A DNA stretch of 64,000 nucleotides from Simmondsia chinensis. Its lineage: Eukaryota; Streptophyta; Magnoliopsida; Caryophyllales; Simmondsiaceae. The notes beneath the pieces were generated by a model. That model was given only the letters and a program-made list of their open reading frames with translations. It had not been told where the DNA came from and did not search any database. The translations under genes were made by a program, and so were the position numbers. Below, piece by piece: positions 1-11,964 of this stretch (position 1 is its first letter; each line of letters opens with the position of its first letter). The stretch is from assembly GCA_018398585.1 (NCBI GenBank), contig JAGTTD010000015.1, positions 27,175,478 through 27,239,477 of the forward strand. The letters are read 5' to 3'.

Positions 1-266
1 TATTTTATGTTTTTAGCAAACAAAATTAAGAAAATTTTCTATATTTATAAAAATATAATTATTTTAAAATTTTTAGGAAAAAAAATTATGAGATAAAATA
101 TAACTTTTTTTCGGTTGAGGGGCAAAATGGTCAAAAAAATTTATTTGGGGGCAAAGTGAAAAATTTTCAAAAGTTAGGGGGTTTAGTAAGTTGTTTTATT
201 TGTGAGGGGGTTTTTTTTTATTGAAGCAAAAGTCAGGGGGATTTTCTGTAATTTACCCTAATTTTA
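1..266. repeat. Partial Mutator-type MITE (right half)
   Basis: G-rich stretch with the phrase aggggcaaaatggtcaaaaa and a terminal gtaatttaccc. It matches the right half of the complete MITE at 23956-24206, which has terminal inverted repeats and a 9-bp target duplication. The left half lies before the window or is lost. No coding potential seen. Confidence 0.45.
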
Positions 267-1724
267 AATATAAATACTAGACTGACAAAAAAAATAAAAT
301 AAAATAAAGAGATGTTTCGCATAATTTAACCTTTTTATAAATATGACGTTGTTTTAATTAATTCAAGCACAAGTCTGGTAAATAAAAATTCCTTGTAAGA
401 TCTATGGTAAATAAACAAAACATTTAACTCAACATATATGATAAGTTATTAAACATAAAAAATTATAATAAACTAGCAATCCAGTGCAAAGTCGATGATT
501 AATCGATTTTCTACCATTCCGGTTTACCTGGCTTCTTGGTGGATTCACATTGTTGAAAAAATGATATAAGCTAACTTTTAATTTTTTGGGGGAGTTGTAT
601 CTCACATTAAAAGGAAACTTTTTGTGGGTAATCTTTTTCTTAACGAGTATATTTATTTTTCGGAAAATAATTTATCCGCCGATTAAAAAAACCGTTTGCC
701 ACTACTAGCCGTTTAGTATCATTAAAATTGTGACATTGGGAATTTATCGCGTCTATTATTTTACCGTTGTAATTTATTGCGTCCGTTATTTTACCATTAT
801 ATTTGATTGCACCGATTTTAATATCTGAAACGGTACTCCACATTATTAGTAAATGTATACCCCCAAATCTCTCTTTCTATATATAATCGTCTACTTGTTG
901 ACCGAAAAATAGGGGGTTTTAGTGGGTCACTTCCTTCTCACCATAAATACTTGAAGTTTCCTCCTCCGCATGACACACCCCTTAAGAGAGAGAATGAGTT
1001 TGTATAAAGATTTTTCATAGTTAAAAGTACTGATTTTTCATCACCCAAATCTTCATTCTTCTTTTAGATTTCGTCATCGATTTTCCTCTCTTTGTTGATC
1101 CGACGACTGTGGTGTTCCACTCCGTGTATCGTACTACTAGGGCTCAGCTTCGTTAGCTTTATTCACTTAGATTGAGAAAAAGGGATATTGGGAAACATTT
1201 TATGAGTGCTGTGAGTTCTCTTTCAAAGATTTTGGGCAAAGTTTAAGGTACTCTTACCCGGCAATTAACGAGTGCACGTTAAGAGTCGGATTACGTTAAT
1301 CCTAGAGGACGGCTGCCGGTTATACTGTGTGCACCAGATCAGCGGCGAAATCATCTTTTAGGACAATGGCATTTACCACGGCGCGATATCATCATTTTGT
1401 AAAGTCTTCCTAATTTGTTTTCTCTCTTTTGTTAGTCAATTTTCTAACAAGTGTTTGATTGCTTAACTATATCTAAATTTCACTGCAATTTTTGCTTCGA
1501 GTTTATTGCAGTTTTTACTGAATTATTTACTTTAATTTGAGAGCAAGTTTCACTATGTTCTCATTGCTATTAGCTGCAAAGCCACTATTTATCTAACACA
1601 CATATCACATATATTTGGTACGCAAGAAGTGTCGGAACTAAACACAAAAAAATATTATACTAAAGACACAAAGTAGAAACATATTGCCAGTAACTCGTGG
1701 AGATGAACATTAATAATGTAAAAG
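267..1724. other. Non-coding, possible decayed LTR or leader
   Basis: No convincing gene. A TATA-like tatatataa lies near 878-886, followed by a pyrimidine-rich leader-like stretch and a GC-richer block at 1240-1390. This could be the promoter and R/U5 part of an old LTR, but no partner LTR was found, so the assignment is weak. The stretch 1725-2030 is open on the plus strand for 101 codons, but I recognise no protein family in it. Confidence 0.25.
735..815. repeat. Short tandem repeat, about 30-bp unit
   Basis: Nearly three copies of a unit like aatttattgcgtccgttatt followed by ttaccgttgt. On the minus strand this gives a repeated DAI-YNGKI peptide, which explains the apparent reading frame at 640-843. 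I do not call a gene here. Confidence 0.55.
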
Positions 1725-2026
1725 TTGAGCGAGGCGAGGATCACGCTTTCTTTAAGATGGTTTCACGCCCCTCTCGGATCTAAGTCGGTGCAGCAGGTAC
1801 CAGAGCACCGCCTTGAGGATACAACATCCAATTACAGTGTTAACACTTTCTTGGTATACACAACCTTAAAAGCCAAGCCTTCACAACACCTGAAAATAAT
1901 TTTAGCACAAAGTTTGAGACACACCTGTGCAATACCCACCCTTCAAAGTCCAATAAATACTAATCAACGAGGCATGTTATTGACCCAGTATGATGAGAAT
2001 AGTCCAATGGAGATAAGAAAAGAAAA

Positions 2027-3878
2027 TTAAATTAATTATAGTTTAATTTAGGATTTTATTTATTAATATTTATTTGTAAGTTATGTAATTAGGTTTGGGG
2101 TTTATTATTGAGAGTAGCAGAGTTTGATTAAAAGTAGGATTACTTCTTAGAGTTTGTTTGTTATTAGGACTATAGTTTTTTATGCCTATAAATAGGCCAC
2201 TAGTTTACAGTTTTAGCAAGCCTTTGATGAATTGAAATTACTCCTAAGAGTTTTGTTATTTTGAGTTGATCTTTGTAATTTTATTTTGAAAGTGTTCAAT
2301 AAAATTATATAGCTCCTCTTTAGGTTGTTGCTCAGGTATTTGCAGAATCAACGAGTTTTAACTAGTTCCTCTTAATTCGCCATCGTTGGGTGCGATCAAG
2401 GGATTAGAGGAACCCTATCCTTCCCACCACGCGATGTCGAGGTTTAAGGCTACGGTGCGACATTTAGGTGAACTGCATCAGTTGGTATCAAAGTGAAGCA
2501 CGATCATGATTTATGCCATCAAGAAGGCGGAAGATGGCGTGAATTCTCACATGGGATGAGAAGATGAAAAGGAATGAAGAGAGGCTCCGGAAGATAGAAG
2601 CCTTGGTAGTAGATAGGTTCGGCCAACTCCTCCACCGTAGAGCCCCCTTACACGTCTAGTCGACGCCTTCAACATGCACCACCATCATCATTAAAACCGG
2701 TGGGTTGTCACTTTGCCAACTACTAACCCCGATTGTCTTCACCACGAGCACCACTAAAAACCACTTCACATTGGAGCACTTCTACACGTAAATCGGAACC
2801 CTTCGATTTTTTCCACAGCCGTCTTTATCCACCTGCTAGAATAAAGGGTCGAATTCGAGAACGAATTTTATTCAAGCCAGTGAGAATGATGCAGTACAGG
2901 ACGAGAATAACCCGATGATAAGAAAAAAAGAGTAAATTAATTACAGTTTAATTTGAATTAGGATTTTATTTATCAATATTTAATTTTCTAAACTATATAA
3001 TTAAGTTTAGGGTGTTAGGGTCTGTTTGGGATTGCTCATTATGGGGAAAATGAATGCTTTTTCTAGAAAAAAAATACTTTTCTGGAATCCAGAGGGTGTT
3101 TGGCAAATATCCAAAAGCGCTTTTTATTAAAAGTAGAAGCTGTTTTTCTGCTTATAAGCAAAAGCAAAAATTTGGTGCTTCTAATTATAAGTAGAAGTAT
3201 AATCGGAAACTTAAAATTTTTTTTACAAAAATACCCCTACTCAAACATTAAAATTACATCATACCCTATCATCTTTCAAAATCCTAACCCTCTATCTCAC
3301 CAATTTGGTCCTTTTTAGTAATTTGACAAAAAAAAAAGTACTTTTCTTAAACACTAGCCAAATACTAACAATAATGAAATAAGTGCTTCCGACTGGTTGA
3401 GCCAAACACAAACTGCTTGTTCAAAACAGCACTTTTCACATAAGTGATTTTACAAAAAGTGTTTTGAAATAAGCAATTTTTTTACAGCAATCCCAAACAG
3501 GCCCTTAGAGTCATATTATTATTAGAAGTAAGTAGGATTATTTCTTAGAGTTTGTTTATTTCTAGGACTAAAGTTTTTTATGCATATAAATAGGTCTTTA
3601 GTTTATAGTTTTAGCCAACTTTTGATTAACTGAAATTACTCTCATGAGTTTTGTTATTTTTGAGTTGATCTTTGTAATTTTATTTTGAAATAGTTCAATA
3701 AAATTACATAACTCTTCTTTAGGTTATTGCTCCGGTGTTCGCAGAATGAATGAGTTTCAGCCAGTTCTTCTTAATTTGGCATTGTTGGGTACGATCAACG
3801 GGTTAGAAAAACCATGTCCTTCCATCATGTGACATTGAGGTTCGAGGTTGTAGTACGACCTTGAGGTGCGCTGCAACA
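2027..3878 (+). mobile_element. Short LTR element remnant (LTR-internal-LTR)
   Basis: Two related LTR-like blocks, 2027-2480 and 2932-3878 (the second contains a MITE), flank an internal stretch of about 450 bp. Shared landmarks are aggattttatttat, the TATA-like tataaataggc, and ttcaataaaatta near the end. After the first LTR a primer-binding site TGGTATCAAAG (2483-2493) resembles the 3' end of initiator tRNA-Met. The internal part keeps a gag-like start around 2550-2640 and a purine-rich 3' end, with no pol. The sequence just before the first LTR also looks like an internal 3' end, so two elements may once have been joined by a shared LTR. Probably a Ty3/gypsy deletion derivative. Confidence 0.55.
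3018..3504. mobile_element. hAT-type MITE (GGGTCTGTTTGGG family)
   Basis: Terminal inverted repeats gggtctgtttgggattgc and gcaatcccaaacaggccc. It is inserted in the downstream LTR block of the element at 2027-3878, since the upstream block lacks it. A related copy lies at 10739-11526. Flanks keep only a partial duplication (gtta / ttag), so the TSD is decayed. Non-coding, with long imperfect internal complementarity. Confidence 0.75.
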
Positions 3879-3899
3879 ATTAGAGTATAAAATCTTTCA

Positions 3900-4800
3900 T
3901 GACCTTTCATCTTTCAGTTTAAACTTTTATAAGAGTTGATTATTAATCAATACCTTAAACGCCACCACTGTCTTTTAACTTTTATATATATTCATGTCCA
4001 TATAACATCACTTTATAATAATGATTAGGGGTTATTGATGTAATTTATATTTACATATTTTAATTCTTATTTCAACAACATGTTTAGCTTTTACATGTGT
4101 ATTTTGTAGTAATCCAGGTACATTTAGGCTTAGAGTGCAACGGAGCAAACAAATGTTGAAAAGTGGCAAAATTAAGCATAATTGAAGACTACTCTTAGAA
4201 ACCCGACCAAGTGTGCAAAAGAATGACAAATCCAGTCAAAACTCAATTTTACAATTTAAAACTAAAAATCTAATCTTTTTAGAGATCTTTTGCCAAGCCT
4301 CCTCTCTTCTTCTTCTTCCTGAAACCGCTACGAGATCCAAAAGGTTTTCAAATGATGAAGTGCCGGTGATTCGAGTGCTGAGGGAATGAAAGCAAGGATC
4401 AACGTCAACGTCAATTAAGAGAGTCTTCAAGTCCTTAGTTTTAGTCATTATTGTTTTCTCTTTTAGATTTCATGATGTGTAGAACTCCAATAATGGAGTC
4501 TACTCTTTTAGTTTAGGGATGAAGGACGGATAGTCGTTCGTATCCCATATTTATATTATGCTTTTGACAATGGTTTTGTTATGTTATGTACGCACCCCTA
4601 TGGGAAGTTATAATTTTGTTTGGTTTTCTTTGTATGTGTTTGCAGCCATGTTAAGATCTCAAAATTATTAGCGTTAGTCTACCAACTTGTAGCCTAGACC
4701 ATAACATAACTGGTTTTGATGCGTGGTTAGGGTTAAGGTTGTACCCAACCCTGAATACAATCTTTTATATAAATTAACACTTAAGTAGGAGTGACATAAG
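3900..4800. other. AT-rich stretch without a gene
   Basis: Short open frames on the minus strand (4032-4229, 4236-4448) resemble no family I know and lack a convincing gene structure. No terminal repeats or RNA gene seen. Confidence 0.4.
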
Positions 4801-4808
4801 AATTTGTT

Positions 4809-5021
4809 AGTGCTATTGAGATAATCCATACTACACGTAGAGTGATAAGATGGGTTATACCCTTAGACTAGTTCATTACCCAAAGCCTTAACTTAAATAT
4901 TAATTTAGGTTTAATATTGAATTAGGGGTAAGAAAGGAATTAAATAGTGCTAATGAGATAACCTATGCTACACATAGGGTGATATGATAGGTTATACCTT
5001 TAGACTAATTCATTACTCTAA
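4809..5021. repeat. Tandem duplication, about 137-bp unit
   Basis: Two imperfect units start with tagtgctattgagataa (4809) and tagtgctaatgagataa (4945), and each ends in an actagttcatta-like phrase. The second unit is interrupted after 5021 by the LINE at 5022-7747; its continuation (aagcccttgtttaaatatta) resumes at 7763. Confidence 0.6.
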
Positions 5022-7747
5022 TAGGCTCTCTATTTTAAAATTAACTATGTAATGCTCTCTTCTCTCTCCTCTTTCAATTTACCCCAACTGTAACAAAGAC
5101 CCCACGTGCCACCCAGATTCCAAGCATGTGGAGGTGTCGCTCGAGCTCCCAGCACCGGCCCCGGCACTATCTGATTCGCTGGCGGCCCCCGATTCTTGTC
5201 GTTCAGTCTCCGCAGCAGAGGATTGCTCCGCCTTCTACAACCCCTTCACCTCTCTACTACAACCCTGGTGTCTGCCAACACTGGCCATCGGATCTCAACA
5301 TCACCACCAACCATCATTAATCACCACCCCTGTCTCCACCATCACTATTTCTTCTCCTTCTTTCACACTAGCCACCACCAGCAAACATTTCACAAATTCG
5401 CCCCCCACCATCACCGTCCTCCGCCTCCCACCCCCATCTGCCACCCACCTCTGATTACCGCTTTATTCACCTCTCAACTACTGTCTGCCTCTCACTAATT
5501 CTAGTTTTTGGGCTCTTTTAATGTCGTCTCCCAATGATTCAGTGTCCATTTTTGTTGATGGTCTCCCGGAGATATACTTCAAACTCGTGGTTGAAGGCTG
5601 CTTTTCGTAAATTTGGGTCGATCTATGATTCTTTTGTCCCATAGATTAGAAGGACCAAAACAAAACGCTCTTATGGTTTTGTCAAATTCTGATAGAGGTG
5701 TGAGGCCCTCAGGGCAAATGAATTGATGAATGGATGTTGGATTAGGGATTACAAGATCAAAGTTTTTTGGCCAAGGCACGCAGAGGGTCGAGTACAAGAC
5801 ATCGTCAAAATTAGGAACGCCCACGAAATCACTCTACATATAGTGGTTGGAGAGTCGAAGATACAGGTACTAATCAGATCCCAGAGGGCATAGTTCGAAT
5901 GGCTGAGGAAAGGGAAACAACGGAGCAGAATGGCCCCAAGGTCATTACGACTAACGCGAACAAACATGTCGAAGCTTGGCTGAACAGATCGTTGATTGCT
6001 CATTCTCATGGGGATGATTCACTGGATAATGTCCTTAGATTCCTCATGGTGAATACGCTTTATGACTTGGCACCTAGAGGACTGAGCGCTGACACCTTCA
6101 TCCTTGTGATTCGGCCGACTCCATGGATGACCTCGGACTCTGGATGCATGTGCTTCTCCGAAAATTCAAACAGGTATACCGTTACACAGGACAAACTCTT
6201 GGAACCCTGAGAAGAAGAGTATGGATTGAAATCCATGGTCTACCACTACAGTGCTGGTCGACGGGAAGCTTTAATAGTTTTTGCTAAAGTCTGGGGTAAC
6301 TTTATTTGTGTGGATCCTAGAAAATCGGCGATGAGATGCATGGATTTGGCGAAGGTTCTCATTGATACTTGCTCCCTATCTACTATTCAGCAGATGGTGC
6401 AAGTCAATTTTAGTGGGGGTAGTAGAATCGTTTTTGTCAAGGAGGGGAACTTTGAGCTAATCTCGAACTACTCGGCAGAAGTTATCGCCCTTGCCGCATT
6501 TGCCAGATTGACCAGGGAACAAGCCCTAACCCCCCATCAAGCTACTACCATGAACGCCAATATCACCACGGATCCTATTGGCCCTACTGTGTAGCCACTT
6601 CAAGTGATGGACCCACTGATACGCCCAAGGACTGGATGTATGGATGTGTGTTTTAATAGTTTGAATCCAGGGCAACTTGTACTACATGTTAACCTTCAGG
6701 TTATTGGTAGATGGCCCAAGAATGTTCATTCCCCATACTCGACTGTATTCCATTGCCCGGCGCCAGACCTAGCCCAGCCGTCAGTAACTCCTTACCAAGC
6801 AATCAGACCATGTGTGAACACGCAACTACTTCTGCCTTGGATTGAAGACAGTGGAACCAAATCACATGGGTTGCAAAAGCATAACACACCTCAAGATGGT
6901 CAGATACCAGACATTAGTAGTGACGTGGAGTCTGTGTCCTCAGGACCTGTTTTCCCACCGGGCTTTGAACCACTGAAAGCTCATAGTCATAATGAGGGAT
7001 TTAAATCGTGTATGGAATTGGCACAAGATATTGCGGAGACGTCCAAGGCAAGGGCAAGGAGGAGAAGACAGAAACCAGAGCATCAGGAGCCTACTGATGG
7101 AGCTACTAAGAGGGAGCGTAGGGCAATCAAACGTTGGAAAAAGGAACAAGAGAAACGGAACCTAAAAGAGTTTCTTAAAGATATGTCTCTAGGAAATGGT
7201 GGTAAGAAGATGCCTGAGAAATTGACCAAAGAAAAAGGAAAGAAGAAGCCATGGAACAAGAATAAGAAGAGTTTACAACTGAGCAACTACTCAAAAGGAA
7301 AAATCTATTGGAAACTGGGAAGAAACTTGGGTTGGCTTTTATGGAGATGAATCTCTCATGATCGAGCGCGTTGCATTGATGGACTAGGGTGTGACTTGCA
7401 GTAGCTTTCTCCCTCTAATCTCTGTTGGTATTGCTGTGCTCCTTTCTTCCTCATTTTTCAGTCCAGCTTTCTTTCAGTTCTATTGTGTGTTTTTTCTTCC
7501 TGCTTTTCTTTCTGCCCTTCTCTCCTGTTCTCTCTTCTCCCGCCGGGGCTCTGGTTTTCTTGGTGTGCAGATTGCAAGATTGTGTCCAGTCTTATTTTTG
7601 TTTTTCCTGTTCCTGTTGTCCTTCCTGTTGTTTATTTCCTTGATCAGATTTTTTGTACCACCTGCCGTTTATGGGGTGTTTGGGGCTCGCTTGTCGAGGT
7701 CCCTGGTTTGTACTTCGGCTTCGCCGACATTTATCGGGAAAAAAAAA
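5022..7747 (+). mobile_element. LINE with RRM-type ORF1, no ORF2 (copy A)
   Basis: A non-LTR element with a pyrimidine-rich leader (5022-5520), an ORF1 pseudogene (5521-7361), a T/C-rich 3' UTR of about 380 bp and a short A tail (7738-7747). It is flanked by a 17-bp target duplication with two mismatches: ctaattcattactctaa (5005-5021) and ctagtttattactctaa (7748-7764). ORF1 has the architecture of plant L1-type LINEs of the BNR subclade, in which an RRM replaces the usual ORF1 start. No endonuclease or reverse transcriptase sequence lies between ORF1 and the tail, although the TSD and tail show that the 3' end is real. The element therefore depends on enzymes supplied in trans. The copy at 41898-44828 has the same layout. 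Confidence 0.75.
5521..7361 (+). pseudogene. RRM-type LINE ORF1, decayed (copy A)
   Basis: RNA-binding ORF1 protein of an L1-type LINE, broken by several frameshifts and stops. The order of domains can be read by switching frames. First is an RRM with RNP2-like VSIFVDGL (about 5540) and RNP1-like KRSYGFVKF (about 5665). Next comes a DUF4283-like block with VEAWLNRSLIAHS (about 5970) and VWIEIHGLPLQCW (about 6215). Then follow VWGNFICVDPRKSAMRC (about 6290), an FPPGFEP motif (about 6950) and a strongly basic tail (7030-7280) with KRERRAIKRWKKEQEKR. The longest open stretch is 6604-7350. The protein should bind LINE RNA in a ribonucleoprotein; this copy cannot make it intact. Domain order matches the copy at 42489-44473, but by eye the sequences are strongly diverged. 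Confidence 0.7.
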
Positions 7748-7767
7748 CTAGTTTATTACTCTAAGCC

Positions 7768-8368
7768 CTTGTTTAAATATTAAACTAGCCATCTAAATCA
7801 TTGTCACAATATAATACAATGACGAGATACGAATAAAGTTATTCTGAATTCATTCCCTAAACTAATCTCGATTGAATTGACAACTTTAGTGCATATTTTA
7901 TTGCTTTGTTTAATTAATTTTCCAAATAATCAACAAAACCCAAAAATTCAATTGCTTATTATTAACAAAATTCGACTTAACTCTGATTCCTTGTGAATAC
8001 TACCCGTGTATTCGATTTAGCAACGACGATCTCGTACGTTTGCGAGTACAAGGTTTTAAAAACATCTTTAGAACTACATTAGTTATATAGTATTATAATA
8101 TATGATATCATTAATTTATCTACCAATTAATTAACATGTATTATACTAATATTATATATACACAGCACGAATTACATAGTTTCAATGATATATTAGTTAT
8201 TTTATATTAGAAATGTTTAAATAATATATATTAAGGATAAATTACACATTAGTATCATAAAGTTTGGTGTATTAATTTTTTTAACACTGCTGTATTTATT
8301 TTTTAAACCACAAGCTTTGTGAAATAATATTTTATTCCAAAAGACATGCATTTAATAAAAGAAAAAAA
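7768..8368. repeat. AT-rich DNA ending in a half MITE
   Basis: No gene between 7768 and 8237. From 8238, attacacattagtatcataa followed by the phrase caagctttgtgaaataa matches the left half of the MITE at 10462-10738. Its right half is missing, probably lost when the hairpin element at 8369 inserted. Confidence 0.4.
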
Positions 8369-9692
8369 TATTAAAAAGATATTGAACTATACACTAATGA
8401 ATTTTTTTGGCATTTAGCTCTTTAATAGTAAAAAAAAAAAAAAAAAAAAAGCATTGAACATCCATATTGGAATTAATTTGGATTTGAGCATCCATATGGG
8501 ATTAATTTGGAATTGTACAATTAAAGAGAATAAATCAGTATTTTAGATTATATTTAATATATATAATCTATTTTTTTTTAAAATTAAGTATATTTAATGA
8601 TATATATTGTATAATTAAATAGAGTTTTTTACGTAAAATATTCTTGTACTTCCCCAAATGTGTCAATTCAGTCTTTTTGCTTTTAATTATATCAGCTTAG
8701 TTCTAGTACAAGTTAATAATATATTTTTTAATCTTTTAATCACATTAGATGCATTGACACAACCCAATGCAAACCCCCCTTTAACCTAATTAAACTCATT
8801 CGTGAACCGACTGCTAAAGGATTCTTTTACCACCTTGATGTTCATTTTACAGTAGGACCAAAGTAATTAGGCTAAATTAATTTTTAGTCCGCCTAATTTT
8901 ACTAGTAGTCCTACAATAAAATTAAGGTGAATGTGTTGAAAAGTCTTTTAATATTCGGGTGATAAGTGAGGTTATTATGCTAAATTAATTTTTAATTAGC
9001 CTAATTTTAATTGTAGTCCTATAGTAAAATTAATGTCAATATGGTAAAAAAAAGTTTTAACGGTCGGGTCACGAGTGAGTTCAATTAGGCTAATTTTACT
9101 CATAGTCCAGGAAAAAATTGACATCAATGTGGTGAAAATTTTTTTAATAGTCGGATCACAAGTGACTCTACTTAAGCTAAATTAATTTTTAGTTAGCTTA
9201 ATTTTACTTGAAGTCCTATAGTAAAATTAACACCAGTATGGTGAAAATATTTTTAACGGTTGGGTCATAAGTGAGTTTAATTAGGTTGCTTGCATTAGGT
9301 TGTGCACGTAATATGATCAAATGATTAAAAAATATGTTATTTAAACTTGTACAAGGACTAAGCTGATACAATTAAAAGGAAAACGACTAAATTAACACAA
9401 TGGGCGAAGTACAAGAATAATTTATGTAAACAACTCTAGTTTAATTATACAATATATATTCTATATTATACAATATACTTAAGTATTAAAAAATGCAGTG
9501 TATATATATATGTCTAAAATGCTAAATTTATTCCCCCTCAATTGTAAGATTTTAAATTAATTTATATATTGTTGTTCATTTCCAAATTAATTCTAATATG
9601 GATGTTCAATGCTTTTATTTTACCATTGAAGAGTTAAATGCAAAAAAAATTATTTGGGGGTATACTTCAATACATTTTTAATATTTAATCCT
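8369..9692. mobile_element. Nested hairpin (foldback) element
   Basis: Outer arms of about 110-120 bp, 8369-8490 and 9580-9692, are reverse complements (for example gcattgaacatccatatt near 8451 against aatatggatgttcaatgc near 9596). Inside lie inner arms of about 200 bp, 8573-8774 and 9292-9497, also inverted (tcagcttagttctagtacaa against ttgtacaaggactaagctga). The loop, 8855-9290, carries about four imperfect copies of a unit of roughly 110 bp. No transposase frame is present. This is best explained as one MITE-like element inserted in another; a transcript could fold into a long double-stranded stem. Confidence 0.65.
8855..9290. repeat. Imperfect tandem repeat in hairpin loop
   Basis: About four degenerate units built from ggctaaattaattttta, a tagtcctatagtaaaatta-like phrase, then atggtgaaaa and a gtcgggtcacgagtgag-like phrase. 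The units alternate in completeness. No reading frame persists. Confidence 0.6.
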
Positions 9693-9779
9693 TAATAAAT
9701 TGGCTGAATGATGGCGTATAAAGGTGCAAAATAGGCCTTTCATCTAACTCATCTTTATTAGAAATATCACAACATTTTT

Positions 9780-10330
9780 TTATTAAATTGGATCATTTTG
9801 AATTCGAGTCATTTTGAATTTCGGGTCAATTTGTGTTGGGGTTAAATTAGGCTGAACCGTATCATGCTCAAGTCACATCAGATTTTGGGTTATTATGGGT
9901 TTGCTTTGGGTTAGGTAGTTCTAAATTACTTGGGTTGGGTCAACTTTAGGTTGGATTGAGTCGCGTCCCTTCATTTTTAGTTTTAATGAATTAAGTTGAA
10001 TTATATTGGGTCTTGGATCAACATGAGTTGGTCCCCTTTTAGTAAGACCCAAGTTTCGTCGAGTCAGTTCAAATTTAAGTCATCTAGGATCTTGGGCTTA
10101 TGAGGTTGAGCACTTTACATTTTGAGTTAGATCAGACTAGGTTTAGGTCGGGTTAGATCAATTTGTGTTCGAGCCATTCATGTTGGGTCAATTTAATTCA
10201 GGTTTGAACCATTCAAGTATGGTCATTTTGAGTTTGTGGTCAAACTTTTGGTCGGGTTGGATGTTTCAATTTCTCAGGTCATGGTTTTGGTATAATTGAG
10301 TTGGATCATTTAGGCTTCTACTCATTAGAG
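9780..10330. repeat. Degenerate G/T-rich minisatellite
   Basis: Many diverged repeats of phrases like gggtcaatttgtgttggg and ttgggttgggtcaa, with strong strand asymmetry (G and T on the plus strand). This kind of degenerate GGGTCAATTTGGGTT-like array is common in plant intergenic and LTR DNA. No gene seen. Confidence 0.5.
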
Positions 10331-10461
10331 TTACTATAAAATTATAATTCCTATCTCACCTCAAAAAATTAAAATTTATGATTTTAAATTAAAACTCAAT
10401 TTCATTAAAATAGATAATAATTCTAATTCTAACAAGTGAACTACACAATAAAATAAAGCGG

Positions 10462-10738
10462 TAAATTACATATTAGTACCTTGCGGTTTAATATATTATT
10501 TTTTAGTCCACAAACTTGGTGAAATAATTTTTGAGTCTAAAAAGTTACGTGTATTTAATAAAATAGTCCAAACAATGATAGAAATAATGAAACTGGGGCC
10601 TGTTTTGCACCCTTACACATGGCTATTTGGATTATTTTATTAAATACATGTAATTTTTTGGACAAAAAAATTATTTCACAAAATTTATAAATGAAAAAAA
10701 TTAATATATTAAAATTTAAGGGACTAATATGTAATTTA
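10462..10738. mobile_element. MITE with TAAATTACATATTAG ends
   Basis: Ends are inverted: taaattacatattagtacc (10462) and the reverse complement of aagggactaatatgtaattta (10718-10738). Internal halves are also complementary (aacttggtgaaataatttttt-like against aaaaaattatttcacaaa). Related complete or half copies are at 12604-12880, 8238-8368 and 45178-45310. Confidence 0.65.
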
Positions 10739-11046
10739 GGGCCTGTTTGGGATTGTTTATTCCGGAAAAATAAGTATTTTTTTGGAAAAAAACACTTTTC
10801 TATAATCTAGAGGGTGTTTGACAAATATCAAAAAACACTTTTTATTAAAAATAGAAGCAGAATCAAAGACTTAAAATTTTTAAGACAAAAATAACCCTAC
10901 TTAAAATATTAAAATTATATCATACCCTTACACAAATATTATCTTTCCAAATCATATTACTTATTCTATCTATATATAAGTTTATAATGTACGAGTTTAT
11001 TATATAACTTGTATTACATTTATTTTCTTTCATAATATAATGTAGC

Positions 11047-11094
<48 letters not shown>

Positions 11095-11526
11095 TTGTAT
11101 TTATTTTACTTAATAATAATAATAATAACAATAATATTAACAATAATTATTTTAGGCATTTTATATTTTAAAAAAATAATACTGAATTATGAATAAAATA
11201 AATAAAAATATTATTTTTTACTTTATAATTTATTATTATTTTATAAAAATTTAAAACCTAAAATGATTAATATATAGTAAAAAAATTGTTTGAAATTAAT
11301 TATGTATCTCAACACTATTAAATAAAAAAGCTTTTTGGCCATGTCCTTTTTGTTAATTTGACATAAAAAAGACTTTTTTAAAACTACTAACAATAATAAA
11401 ATAAGTTTTTCTGACTGGTTGAGCCAAATACAAACTATTTTTCAAAATAACACCTTTTACATAAACACTTTTATAAAAAATACTTTTAAAATAAGTAATT
11501 TTTTTACAATAATCCCCAACAAGCCC
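10739..11526. mobile_element. hAT-type MITE (GGGCCTGTTTGGG family)
   Basis: Ends gggcctgtttgggattg and caataatccccaacaagccc are inverted repeats, matching the MITE at 3018-3504 along most of its length. It is longer because of an AT-rich expansion that includes a pure (TA)n run of about 40 bp near 11049-11091. It directly abuts the MITE ending at 10738; no clean 8-bp duplication was found. Confidence 0.7.
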
Positions 11527-11613
11527 AGAGTCTAAAATCGAACTTTGAACCTCAATTTGAAGCTAAAATTATAAAACTTCTAATCCCCCGTTTCTCACAA
11601 ATTTCAATAAAAA

Positions 11614-11900
11614 AATGGGCAGCGGATGTTAAGTTAGCCTACAGAAAAACCGCATCGTTTTAACGTGCCCTATAACGACGTCGTTTGGCGGAAGATTAGG
11701 GATATATAGAATGAAAACCCTAGCCATTCTCTCTAACCCTAGAAGCCGCGAGATTGTTCATAGTTGCAGTACGAATTCAAGCTCTACCGCTGTGCAACAA
11801 GGAAGAATTCAAGTTTGTACTCTCTCACTTCATCCATATACGCCTTACATTTTAGGTATACTGTCTTTTCTATTATCAATTCTAGTTAAGCTTCGAAGAG
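11614..11900 (+). promoter_or_regulatory. Probable host-gene promoter and 5' leader
   Basis: Compact promoter-like stretch: cgacgtcgttt (about 11678), a TATA-like gatatataga (11701), then telo-box-like repeats (aaaaccctag, ctaaccctagaa) in a leader. Such telo-boxes are typical of plant ribosomal-protein and other growth genes. The leader contains a short frame from 11711 (64 codons), and donor-like sites lie after 11810 and at taggtatac (about 11853). Positions 11614-11717 recur at 25314-25419 inside the CACTA region. Confidence 0.45.
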
Positions 11901-11964
11901 GATAATCTAGCTACTTTTTCTGATTTTAAACTATATCCGTCATTGTTGAACTATTTTATGTACA

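Noticed and set aside
5126..5498. C-rich overlapping reading frames (Pro/Ser/His-rich)
   Set aside because: Open in three frames because of composition. They are the pyrimidine-rich LINE leader. The same applies to 41891-42499.
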